NCBI RefSeq assembly: GCF_011065895.1 | Contig: NZ_JAALCR010000004.1 | Span: forward strand, 124,001-188,000 | Direction: 5' to 3' | Length of the DNA stretch: 64,000 nucleotides | Source of the DNA: Paludisphaera rhizosphaerae | GTDB lineage: Bacteria > Planctomycetota > Planctomycetia > Isosphaerales > Isosphaeraceae | Part shown: piece by piece, positions 1 to 6,921 of the stretch | How positions within the stretch are numbered: position 1 is the stretch's first letter | Layout: each line of letters begins with the position of its first letter | Notes under the pieces: generated by a model | What the model was told of the DNA's origin: nothing | Database searches by the model: none | Seen by the model: the letters and a program-made list of their open reading frames with translations, nothing else | Position numbers and translations under genes: made by a program

Positions 1-361
1 CGGTGGTCATGGGAAGCCACCACCCTCGATGCGCAGCGCGGCCGAGCCGGACGACCTCATCGATGGTCAACCGCGATCCCTGGGGATCGTCCTGAAGGGC
101 GATCGCAACGCGGCGATGCGCCCAGGCGCGACCGCGCTTCCAGGCGTCCTCGCCATCGACGAGAACCTTCCCACCTCGGGGCGGCAAGATCCTGGCGATC
201 GTTCGCAGCAAGGTCGTCTTGCCCGATCCGTTCGGCCCCAGGAGCGCCAGGACCGTGCCCGATTCAACGGTCAGGTCGACCCCCGTCAGAACGTCGGGCA
301 ACCCCCGTCCGTATCCGCAGGAAAGTCCTTCGACTCGGAGACGAGGTGCGGCGGCGGTCAT
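1..361 (-). CDS. ABC transporter ATP-binding protein, BtuD/FecE type (partial)
   Basis: The gene runs off the left edge, so only about 120 N-terminal residues are visible. Translation of the minus strand from the ATG at 361 gives an ABC ATPase start with a Walker A motif GPNGSGKTT near residue 45, followed by the usual β-strand and Q-loop region (ALQDD). The start ATG overlaps the stop of the permease gene (ATGA), which is typical of translational coupling. In the family this subunit hydrolyses ATP at the cytoplasmic face to drive import of cobalamin or iron-siderophore. The cobalamin riboswitch at the head of this operon makes vitamin B12, or a related corrinoid, the likely substrate. No periplasmic binding protein or TonB receptor gene is visible in the window. 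Confidence 0.85.
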   Translation of the reverse strand, partial: MTAAAPRLRVEGLSCGYGRGLPDVLTGVDLTVESGTVLALLGPNGSGKTTLLRTIARILPPRGGKVLVDGEDAWKRGRAWAHRRVAIALQDDPQGSRLTIDEVVRLGRAAHRGWWLPMTT

Positions 362-1371
362 CGCAGCGACCTCCGCAGGACGACGAGGAAGAAGGGACCG
401 CCGAGAATCGCCGTCAGAACGCCCACAGGAAGTTCGATGGGCGCGGCGACGGTCCGCGCCAGGTCGTCGGCCAGGATGAGAAGGATGGCGCCCGCGAGTC
501 CGGAAGCTGGAATCAAGTAGCGGTGCCTGGCCCCAACAAGGGCTCTCGCCAGATGAGGAGCGATCAGACCGACGAAGCCGATTACCCCCGCGACGGCCAC
601 AGCGGCGGCTGTCGCCAGGCTGGCCGCCGCCACGATCAGGCCACTGATCGACTTCAGCGGCAACCCGAGGGCCTGCGCCGGCTGCTCGCCCAGCGAGAGC
701 GCGTCCAGAGGTCGGGCCAACGCGCAAAGTCCCAGGAAACCGACCGCGATGTAAGGGCCGCCGCCAAGCACCGCCGACCATCCTCGGCCTGCCAGACTCC
801 CCATCATCCAGAGGACGATCCGCGCCAGATCCTCATCATGGAGCACCATCAACAACCAGACGACAGCCCCCAGGAAGCTGCTCACGGCAGAACCCGCCAG
901 CAGCAGTGAGACGATCGGCGCAGGCCCCCACCAGGTCGTCGTCAGGTAGACGAGGCATGCCGCCGCCATCGCCCCCAGAAACCCGCCGAGGGGAATGGCT
1001 CCGAAGCCCAGGGCCCCCGCCCCTCCCGCCACCATCACGAGCGTCGCCCCTAGCGCCGAGCCGGCTGAAGCCCCGATGACGTAAGGATCCGCCAGCGGGT
1101 TTCGGAAGAGCCCCTGATAGGCCGCTCCCGCCGCTCCCAACGCCAGCCCGACGAGACTCCCCAACAGAATCCGCGGCAGCCGAAGCTCGCGAACGATCGT
1201 CGCCGTCTGCATCGAGTCTGAAGACGTTCGCCCCAGCAGAGCGTCGAAGATCTCCCCGGGCGAGAGCCAAACGGAACCCACTCCCAGGCTCAAGAGTCCC
1301 ACGGCGACGAGCAACGTCAGCAGGCCCATGAGTCGGCCGGTGCGCGACTTCACGGCGCATCGCCCTCGCAT
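358..1371 (-). CDS. FecCD-family ABC permease, probable vitamin B12 permease (BtuC-like)
   Basis: This 337-residue protein has the usual FecCD/BtuC length and hydrophobic profile (about nine to ten membrane segments). Family-typical stretches are LRLPRILLGSLVGLALGAAGAAYQ near residues 60-85 (split here only as a description of the region), GLIAPHLAR and the C-terminal ELPVGVLTAILGGPFF segment that contacts the ATPase. It would form the membrane channel for corrinoid import with the ATPase at 1-361. It lies between the DUF1289 gene and the ATPase gene, overlapping both. The annotated ATG at 1371 overlaps the end of the DUF1289 gene by 22 bases; an internal ATG at 1329 is an alternative start. 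The substrate assignment rests on the riboswitch upstream, not on the permease sequence. Confidence 0.88.
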   Translation of the reverse strand: MRGRCAVKSRTGRLMGLLTLLVAVGLLSLGVGSVWLSPGEIFDALLGRTSSDSMQTATIVRELRLPRILLGSLVGLALGAAGAAYQGLFRNPLADPYVIGASAGSALGATLVMVAGGAGALGFGAIPLGGFLGAMAAACLVYLTTTWWGPAPIVSLLLAGSAVSSFLGAVVWLLMVLHDEDLARIVLWMMGSLAGRGWSAVLGGGPYIAVGFLGLCALARPLDALSLGEQPAQALGLPLKSISGLIVAAASLATAAAVAVAGVIGFVGLIAPHLARALVGARHRYLIPASGLAGAILLILADDLARTVAAPIELPVGVLTAILGGPFFLVVLRRSLR

Positions 1372-1562
1372 GAAGCCACGTTCGCCCGAACCGGCGTCAG
1401 CCCAAGCCGAATCCTTCGTTCGGGGAGTTCAGCCATGACGCGATCCCGGTAATCAGCCGTGGACCGACCCCAGGCGGCGATCTCGGCCCTCGAACGGGCG
1501 CAACCAACGCAATAGATGGACGAGGGGTCCAATCGGCAAACGCCGATGCAGGGAGAGACCAA
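1350..1562 (-). CDS. DUF1289-family small cysteine-rich protein
   Basis: A short protein of about 70 residues with the DUF1289 signature SPCIGVC near its start, then YCVGCARS and EIAAW. The paired cysteines suggest a small metal-binding fold. I place the start at the TTG at 1562 because GGAAAGG lies six bases upstream and the protein then has the usual DUF1289 length. The longer open frame from 1772 would begin inside the cobalamin riboswitch and is not credible. It is the first gene of the riboswitch-controlled operon and overlaps the permease start. Function is unknown; the position suggests a role linked to corrinoid uptake or use, which is an inference. Confidence 0.75.
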   Translation of the reverse strand: MVSPCIGVCRLDPSSIYCVGCARSRAEIAAWGRSTADYRDRVMAELPERRIRLGLTPVRANVASCEGDAP

Positions 1563-1648
1563 GGGAGACCTTTCCGCCGGGCCGGGCGACTGGTGGGATG
1601 GCGGCCGATCGCCACGCGATGAGGCCGTTTCAGATCGATCCCCCGACG

Positions 1649-1830
1649 GGCAGGTCTTCTGGCTCTCGGCTCCTGGCGGTCCCGGACGACCTTCCCGCCG
1701 CAACCTTCGCGGCAGTGGTCTTTCGTCCGTTCCCTGGCCGATCACAGCGGCGGCCCCGCGCCGGAATTTCACCGGCTTCCCTATTCTCCCCCGAAGCCTG
1801 ACGTATCAGACCTCACGGGCACCCGTCGGG
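1649..1830 (-). promoter_or_regulatory. Cobalamin (AdoCbl) riboswitch
   Basis: Read on the minus strand, the region carries the conserved cobalamin-aptamer elements in the right order: GGTGCCCGT near 1825, AATAGGGAAGCCGGTG around 1775-1790, a GCCGCTGTGAT element near 1740, CCACTG then GGGAAGG near 1690-1720, and the B12-box AGCCAGAAGACCTGCC ending at 1649. These match the known class well. It lies directly upstream of the DUF1289-permease-ATPase operon, so it should repress that operon when adenosylcobalamin is plentiful. The final stem ends about 85 bases before the first gene, leaving room for an expression platform. Confidence 0.93.
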
Positions 1831-2071
1831 AGCGCGATCCTATTAGAATCCCCAGGGACAAGTTTATCAAGCGCACGACACTGGGAAGGTCGTCGAGCGG
1901 CTGCCCAGCCGCCGCCCTACGACTGAAGCCACCCTCCCCCTTCCTTGCGAAATCTTCACATATCGCACATCCGGGTTTCGCTCATTCCTCGCCGCCCCCT
2001 CATCGAGCGGGAGTACCTTAATTCCTGTTAGTCATCGTGATGGATTACCCAGGGCCAACGAGCCAGGATCA
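1831..2071. other. Intergenic region between divergent genes
   Basis: The interval must hold the promoter of the riboswitch operon on the minus strand and that of the lipoprotein gene on the plus strand. It is locally less GC-rich than the coding DNA. I do not recognise a specific operator or a convincing promoter consensus in it. Confidence 0.4.
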
Positions 2072-2536
2072 ATGTTCAAAGTGAAGTCTCCCCGCGGGCG
2101 GATCGTCCCGCGGTGCCTCTTGGCGGCGGCGACGATCGCGATCGCGGCGCTGCAGGGATGTTCGGAGTCGGGAGAGGTTCCGACGATGAAGACCTACCCC
2201 GTCAAGGGGTCGGTCAAGCTGGCCGACGGCAAGCCTCTTGCTTCGGGCGTCGTCGTCTTCGCAGCCCCTGAAATGGGGATGGAGTTCTCGTCCCCCCTCG
2301 GCGACGACGGTTCATTCGTCCTCAGGTCTTCCTACGGCGACGGCGCGCCGGAGGGGACCTACAAGGTGCGCATCGAGCGCGACCCATCGAAGGCCGACTC
2401 CCAGGCTCGTGGCGGCCGAAAGTCCGCTGCGCCGGCCCCCTACCCCGCCAAGTACGGCGACGAGAGTTCCTCGGGGCTGACGGCGGCCGTCAAGCCCGCC
2501 GACAACGCCCTGGACCCATTCGTCCTCGTCAAGTGA
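2072..2536 (+). CDS. Small lipoprotein with carboxypeptidase-regulatory-like β-sandwich domain
   Basis: The 154-residue product has a basic N-terminus, a hydrophobic segment (AAATIAIAA) and a lipobox LQGC with the acylated cysteine near residue 30, so it should be an envelope lipoprotein. The mature part (VKGSVKLADGKPLASGVVVF, then GTYKVRI) resembles the transthyretin-like/carboxypeptidase regulatory fold that is common in short planctomycete lipoproteins. It precedes a DUF1559 prepilin-like gene by 54 bases, an arrangement often seen in planctomycetes. The biochemical role of the family is unknown. Confidence 0.8.
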   Translation: MFKVKSPRGRIVPRCLLAAATIAIAALQGCSESGEVPTMKTYPVKGSVKLADGKPLASGVVVFAAPEMGMEFSSPLGDDGSFVLRSSYGDGAPEGTYKVRIERDPSKADSQARGGRKSAAPAPYPAKYGDESSSGLTAAVKPADNALDPFVLVK

Positions 2537-2590
2537 CCGATCCCGCCCCCGACGCCACCACGAACACGTCCGATTCGAATTACAGGGAGT

Positions 2591-3697
2591 ATGGCTTTCA
2601 TGTTTGCGTCTGAGAAGAAGTCCGCCCGATCGGCATTCACGCTGATCGAGCTGCTGGTCGTGATTGCGATCATCGCCGTGCTGATCGCCCTGCTGTTGCC
2701 GGCCGTTCAGAGCGCCCGCGAAGCCGCCCGCCGCGCCCAGTGCGTCAACAACCTCAAGCAGATCGGGCTGGCGATCCACAACTACGAGAGCGGCAACGGC
2801 GCCTTCCCGCCCGGCGGCGAATCGACCAACTACAGCCTGACGCCGACGGCGGGCACTCAGTTCGTCGATGGCGGCTGGAGCACTCTCGCCCGGGTGTTGA
2901 CGTTCATTGAAGGGGGCACGATCTACAACTCCCTCAACTTCAACGTCAAGGAATACAATGAGGCGACCGGGATGAATTTCACCGGAGCCTCGACGGTCAT
3001 GAACGTCTTCCTCTGCCCCTCGGCCAACCGCTCGCCGGCCGGCGGTTCGGACGGAGCCGACCCCAACGACCCGATCTCCACCAAGTACGGCCGCGGCTAC
3101 GGTTACACCGACTACGGCCCGACTTGCTACACCGACATCAGCCCCACGGGCGTGGCCCTCTCCCCCACCACGGCCACTCCGTACCGTGACAAGACCACTA
3201 GGCAGGACGGCGCCCTCAAGCAGGGCAAGACGACCATCTCCGAGATCACCGACGGCACCAGCAACACGATCCTGATCGGTGAAGACGCCGGCCGCGATCC
3301 CCGCTTCATCAGCCCCTATACCGAGGGCCAGATGTACGGCGACGGCACCGCTTATCCCTCGACCTACTACGCCGGCGAACAGGGCCCGGCCGGCGGATCG
3401 GGCATGAAGCGGCGCTACTGGCGGTGGGCTGAGCCCGACAACGCCTACGGCGTCTCCGGCGCCCCGAACAATAAGTTCAAGCCGGCTTACGAGGCGACCC
3501 CCTGGCTCCAGACAGGCGCCACCGGCGGCAACAACGCCGGCGCCAACGACGAGTTGTTCTCGTTCCACTCCGGCGGCGTCAACGTCCTGATGGGCGACGG
3601 CTCGGTCCGCTTCATCAAGGACTCGATCAGCGTCGTCACGCTCCGCGGCCTGGTCACGAAGAGCGGCGGCGAAGTCATCAGCGCCGACTCCTACTGA
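2591..3697 (+). CDS. DUF1559 domain protein with type IV pilin-like N-terminus
   Basis: This 368-residue protein begins with a short basic leader and a prepilin-type methylation motif (FTLIELLVVIAIIAVLIALL, about residues 17-36), followed by AVQSAREAARRAQCVNNLKQIGLA, the entry to the DUF1559 domain. The C-terminus carries the family's H-X9-DG-like ending (FHSGGVNVLMGDGSVRFI near residue 325). Planctomycete genomes encode dozens of such proteins, probably exported pseudopilin-like surface components. The residue before the putative cleavage site is alanine rather than the usual glycine. An ATG nine bases downstream (2600) is an alternative start. Probably co-transcribed with the lipoprotein gene upstream. 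Confidence 0.92.
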   Translation: MAFMFASEKKSARSAFTLIELLVVIAIIAVLIALLLPAVQSAREAARRAQCVNNLKQIGLAIHNYESGNGAFPPGGESTNYSLTPTAGTQFVDGGWSTLARVLTFIEGGTIYNSLNFNVKEYNEATGMNFTGASTVMNVFLCPSANRSPAGGSDGADPNDPISTKYGRGYGYTDYGPTCYTDISPTGVALSPTTATPYRDKTTRQDGALKQGKTTISEITDGTSNTILIGEDAGRDPRFISPYTEGQMYGDGTAYPSTYYAGEQGPAGGSGMKRRYWRWAEPDNAYGVSGAPNNKFKPAYEATPWLQTGATGGNNAGANDELFSFHSGGVNVLMGDGSVRFIKDSISVVTLRGLVTKSGGEVISADSY

Positions 3698-3740
3698 TCC
3701 TGGATAGGGTCGTCGATTCCTCTCCACCGCGCTGACAACG

Positions 3741-3781
3741 CCCCGGCGGCCTCGTCACTCGACGACCGACCGGGGCTCTTT
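3741..3781 (+). terminator. Probable Rho-independent terminator
   Basis: An inverted repeat CCCCGG...CCGGGG encloses a second stem TCGTC/GACGA with an ACTC loop and is followed by CTCTTTC. It sits 44 bases after the DUF1559 stop and could also serve the converging minus-strand gene. The T-tract is short, so confidence is moderate. Confidence 0.55.
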
Positions 3782-3797
3782 CATGCGCGTTCGGCGC

Positions 3798-4844
3798 TCA
3801 TTTCTCGAAGAGCGGGTCGAGTTGCACAACCTTCGCCGAGTCGCCGTCGTGGACCGCCATCTTGCCGCCGGGATACATGCAGCCGCCGGCGAATCGGCCG
3901 TCCTTGGAGACGGCGTAGAACGAGACGTTGAACGTCGTCTTGCCGTCGGGCCGCCGACGTTTGGGGTCGCGGATGCTGCTCTCGGCGATCCGCTTGAGCG
4001 CCTCCATGACGGCGTCCTTCGGCGCCAGCCCGCGGCGCATGTTCTCAACGACGAGATAGCTGGAGCAATGCAACAAGTTGGCCTCGCCGACTCCCGTCGA
4101 GCCGGCGGAGCCCACCTCGTTGTCCAGGTAGAGCCCTGCCCCCAGGATCGGCGAGTCACCGACGCGACCGGGAATCTTCCACGACAGGCCCGATGTGGTC
4201 GTCGTGCAGCCCAGATCGCCGTGGGTGTCGAGCACCGAGCAGTGGATAGTACCCGTGACGCGCTTCTTGATGTACTCGTCCAGGTGGGCGGCTTCGGTCT
4301 GCGGCGGCGGGACCCAGTCGTCGTTGGCGTCGCGGGTCTCCTTCCAGTGGAGCCAAATCCGCCGCGACTCGTCGGTGAGCAGGTCGACCTCGGGGAACCC
4401 GTGGGCGCGGGCGAATCGCAACGCCCCTTCACCGACGATCAGGCAATGTCGCGTCCGCTTCATGACCAGACGGGCGACGGCCGCCGGGTGCATGATGTTG
4501 CGGATCGAGGCGACCGATCCGCCGCCGTGGGTCGGCCCGTGCATCACCGCCGCATCCAGTTCGACGACGCCGTCCTCGTTGGGGAGACCGCCGAAACCGA
4601 CCGAATTGTCCTTGGGGTCGGCCTCGACGATCGCGACGCCCTCAATGGCCGCGTCGAGCGGGTCGATCCCCTTCTTGACCAGTTCCACGGCCTTCTCGAC
4701 GGCCCGCAGGCCGTTGCCGCTCGAAACGGCGATCGGCTTGCGGTCGCCGATCGGTTTCGGCTCGGTCGCCCCAATCGCCAGCGTGCTCAGGCTGGCTGCG
4801 GCAGTGGTCCCCATGAAATAACGGCGGTTCATCGGTCGGCGCAT
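3798..4844 (-). CDS. Tat-exported glycosylasparaginase / isoaspartyl peptidase (Ntn hydrolase)
   Basis: The 348-residue protein aligns by eye with N4-(β-N-acetylglucosaminyl)-L-asparaginase. The predicted nucleophile is Thr199 in GTIHCSV, where autoproteolysis would expose the threonine. Downstream lie the substrate-binding GRVGDSPILGAG (about 226-237) and the STGVGE segment. The family cleaves the GlcNAc-Asn bond or β-aspartyl peptides. A twin-arginine signal (NRRYFMGTTAAASLS) indicates folded export. I choose the ATG at 4844 because GGTGGAAG precedes it by about seven bases; the frame is open to 4964, but that extension lacks a signal-peptide-like start. It is convergent with the DUF1559 gene. 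Confidence 0.87.
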   Translation of the reverse strand: MRRPMNRRYFMGTTAAASLSTLAIGATEPKPIGDRKPIAVSSGNGLRAVEKAVELVKKGIDPLDAAIEGVAIVEADPKDNSVGFGGLPNEDGVVELDAAVMHGPTHGGGSVASIRNIMHPAAVARLVMKRTRHCLIVGEGALRFARAHGFPEVDLLTDESRRIWLHWKETRDANDDWVPPPQTEAAHLDEYIKKRVTGTIHCSVLDTHGDLGCTTTTSGLSWKIPGRVGDSPILGAGLYLDNEVGSAGSTGVGEANLLHCSSYLVVENMRRGLAPKDAVMEALKRIAESSIRDPKRRRPDGKTTFNVSFYAVSKDGRFAGGCMYPGGKMAVHDGDSAKVVQLDPLFEK

Positions 4845-5001
4845 GCGAAGACTTCCACCTCTCAAAACCTGTCGATCCACCGTCGACGGCCGCCGCGGCT
4901 CGGCGCGCGAAAGAATGGCCGTCCGATCCCCAGCATTCTCGGGGATCGCACGGCCTGCCGCCACACTCTTTCTTTCCGCTTCGCCTACGGGTCCTAAACC
5001 C

Positions 5002-5535
5002 TCAGCGACGGGCCCCCGGCTTGTCGGTCGTCGCGATCGAGGAAGCCTTCGTCGGGCAGCTCATGCAGGTCTCGAACGACTCGACCGCCCCGGGCTTGGG
5101 GCTGGCGGCCACGCGGAAGCCGCGGTAAATGGTCTTGGGGGGCAGCCCGTCCTGACGAACCGTCACGGCGACGGCGCAGTTGCGGTCAGCGCCGCGGATG
5201 TCGACGTCCGTCAAAGTCACGAGTTTCTTGCTCTCGCCGAGGCCGGTGAGGGGATCCAGGTGGAAGCTCTGCGTTTTGAAGACGCACGAAGGATTCGCCG
5301 GCTTGACCTCGACCTCGCAGCCCTTCGATCCGACGTCCGAAACGACGAGCTTCAGCGCGATCGTTCGCCCCTTGGGCGTCGCCTTGGCCGGCTCGTCGGC
5401 CGTCGCCTTCCCCGTGGCTGGGACGGGAGGAACGGGGGTGTTCTTCGTTTCCTGGCCGAAGAGCGGGCCGCCGAGGACTGAGCCGGTCACGATCCCCGCT
5501 GCCAGCGCCGACGCCTTCCAGAACCTGATTCGCAT
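5002..5535 (-). CDS. Secreted protein of unknown function
   Basis: The product of about 177 residues starts with a signal peptide (basic RIRFWK, then a hydrophobic stretch ending near GQE). The mature part has a low-complexity Pro/Thr/Lys linker and then a β-rich region with several cysteines (SKGCEVE, NPSCVF, DRNCAV, and a C-terminal CMSC pair). The CMSC motif could bind metal or form a disulfide. I do not recognise the family. The frame stays open to 5688, but the ATG at 5535 gives the signal peptide and has GGAG upstream. It lies between two unrelated minus-strand genes. Confidence 0.65.
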   Translation of the reverse strand: MRIRFWKASALAAGIVTGSVLGGPLFGQETKNTPVPPVPATGKATADEPAKATPKGRTIALKLVVSDVGSKGCEVEVKPANPSCVFKTQSFHLDPLTGLGESKKLVTLTDVDIRGADRNCAVAVTVRQDGLPPKTIYRGFRVAASPKPGAVESFETCMSCPTKASSIATTDKPGARR

Positions 5536-5901
5536 GACGGCTCGACTCCATTCTCCAAGGGCCGGCCGACCCGTCCTGGGCCGTCCGTCGTCTGGTCGCC
5601 CGACCGCCCCGGCGCATCGCATCGCGCCGGCTCGATCGACCGGGCCCCGGTCGTCCTGATCGTCCGGTCGTCGTCGGTGTTGGACCAACGACTCCGGCGT
5701 CGTCGTCAGCTCATGCGTCCCAGTCGGCGAATGCGACCCGGAACTTGAGGCTCATTCGAGGTGGGCCGCAGATTACTCCGACCGCCCCGCTCCGGCAAGG
5801 CCAACCTGCAACGGGCCTGGCGCACGAACAAGGCCGGCGTCCCCCTACGATCTGCAGGGGCCGCCGGCCTCATCGGAGACTCGGGGAGAATGGGCCGTCG
5901 C
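5536..5901. other. Intergenic region of 366 bases
   Basis: The part near 5536-5700 should hold the promoter of the secreted-protein gene. The part at 5831-5870 is the terminator hairpin of the Bax-inhibitor gene. I see no further gene or repeat. Confidence 0.4.
5831..5870 (-). terminator. Strong hairpin downstream of the Bax-inhibitor gene
   Basis: The inverted repeat AGGCCGGCG(T)CCCC...GGGG(CC)GCCGGCCT forms a long GC-rich stem with a loop of about 11 bases. On the minus strand it lies about 30 bases beyond the stop codon at 5902 and is followed by a weakly T-rich stretch (TTGTTCG). It fits a factor-independent terminator, though the U-tract is imperfect. Confidence 0.6.
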
Positions 5902-6690
5902 TCAGTCGCGGCTGTTCGCCAGCTTGCTCAGCAGGCGGAGGATCTCAAGGTACAGCCAGACCAGGGTGACCATCAGGCCGAAGGCGCCGTACCACTCCAT
6001 GTACTTGGGGGCCTCGCGGCGAGCGGCCTCTTCGATGAAGTCGAAGTCCAGCAGCAGGTTGAACGCCGCCAGGCCGACCACCAGGACGCTGAAACCGATG
6101 CCCAAAGGCGTCGCGCTCCAAACCAGCGGCATCTGGACGCCGAAAAGGCGGAGCAGCATCGTCGCCACGTAGAACAGCATCAGCGCGCCGGTCGCCATGA
6201 TGACGCCGGATCTCAGCTTGTCCGTGACCCGAACCGTGCCACTGGCATAAAGGAACAGCATGACCAGTGTGGTTCCCGCCGTGAGCGAGACCGCCTGGAG
6301 GGCCACGCCCTGATAGGCGTTGCCGTACTTCATTCGCAGCCCCATCTCAACGGCCTGCGAGACGGCGCCCAGGAAAACGCCTTCCATTGCAGCGTAGATG
6401 GGGGCCGTCCAGGGAGCGAGCGTGGGCTTGAAGATCGTGACCATGCCGACGATGAAGCCGGCCAGCGCCGAACCGCCGACGACGGCACCCGCCAGTTGAC
6501 CTGACCCCGCGGCGTTCCAGGACCACAGGGCGGTCGCCGAGAGGATAGCCAGCAGAAGGAACGTCTTGCTGACCGTTCCCTGAACGGTCGTCACCATGCT
6601 CCGAGGCGCGCCGTACACCTGGTCGTAACCGGCGAACATATCCTGCGAGAAGGCCGGATTGCTGGAGGACAGCGACTTGTCGTAGGCCAC
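5902..6690 (-). CDS. Bax inhibitor-1/YccA family membrane protein
   Basis: A 262-residue protein with seven or so hydrophobic segments after a soluble N-terminus, matching the BI-1/YccA family in length and layout. Recognisable features are FIVGMVTIFKPTLAPWTAPIY (an early helix plus loop) and the terminal helices with FIEEAARR and YGAFGLMVTLVWLYLEILRLL. Family members are inner-membrane proteins linked to ion leak and to FtsH regulation. The start is the GTG at 6690, preceded by AAGGAG at good spacing; the longer frame to 6837 adds a low-quality extension. A strong hairpin follows the gene. Confidence 0.88.
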   Translation of the reverse strand: MAYDKSLSSSNPAFSQDMFAGYDQVYGAPRSMVTTVQGTVSKTFLLLAILSATALWSWNAAGSGQLAGAVVGGSALAGFIVGMVTIFKPTLAPWTAPIYAAMEGVFLGAVSQAVEMGLRMKYGNAYQGVALQAVSLTAGTTLVMLFLYASGTVRVTDKLRSGVIMATGALMLFYVATMLLRLFGVQMPLVWSATPLGIGFSVLVVGLAAFNLLLDFDFIEEAARREAPKYMEWYGAFGLMVTLVWLYLEILRLLSKLANSRD

Positions 6691-6921
6691 GGGAATCGTC
6701 TCCTTCGTGAAACGCGACGGACTCAGCCGGTCGGCCAAGCTTCGGGGGCCGGGGCCGTCAACGGGCCTATTCTCGACTCCCCCTCCCCATTTGGCAAGCA
6801 GAACCGCCGTCGCGCGGAACTGCCTCGATATCTCCACTATACGACGGGATTCGGCCCCGAGTTCGCCGGATTCGACCGGGGACCAAATCCATCAATCGCG
6901 TTCAATGGTCTCCAGTTCTCT

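Noticed and set aside
2312-3727. 471-codon open frame on the minus strand
   Set aside because: It is the antisense shadow of the DUF1559 gene and lacks any recognisable motif.
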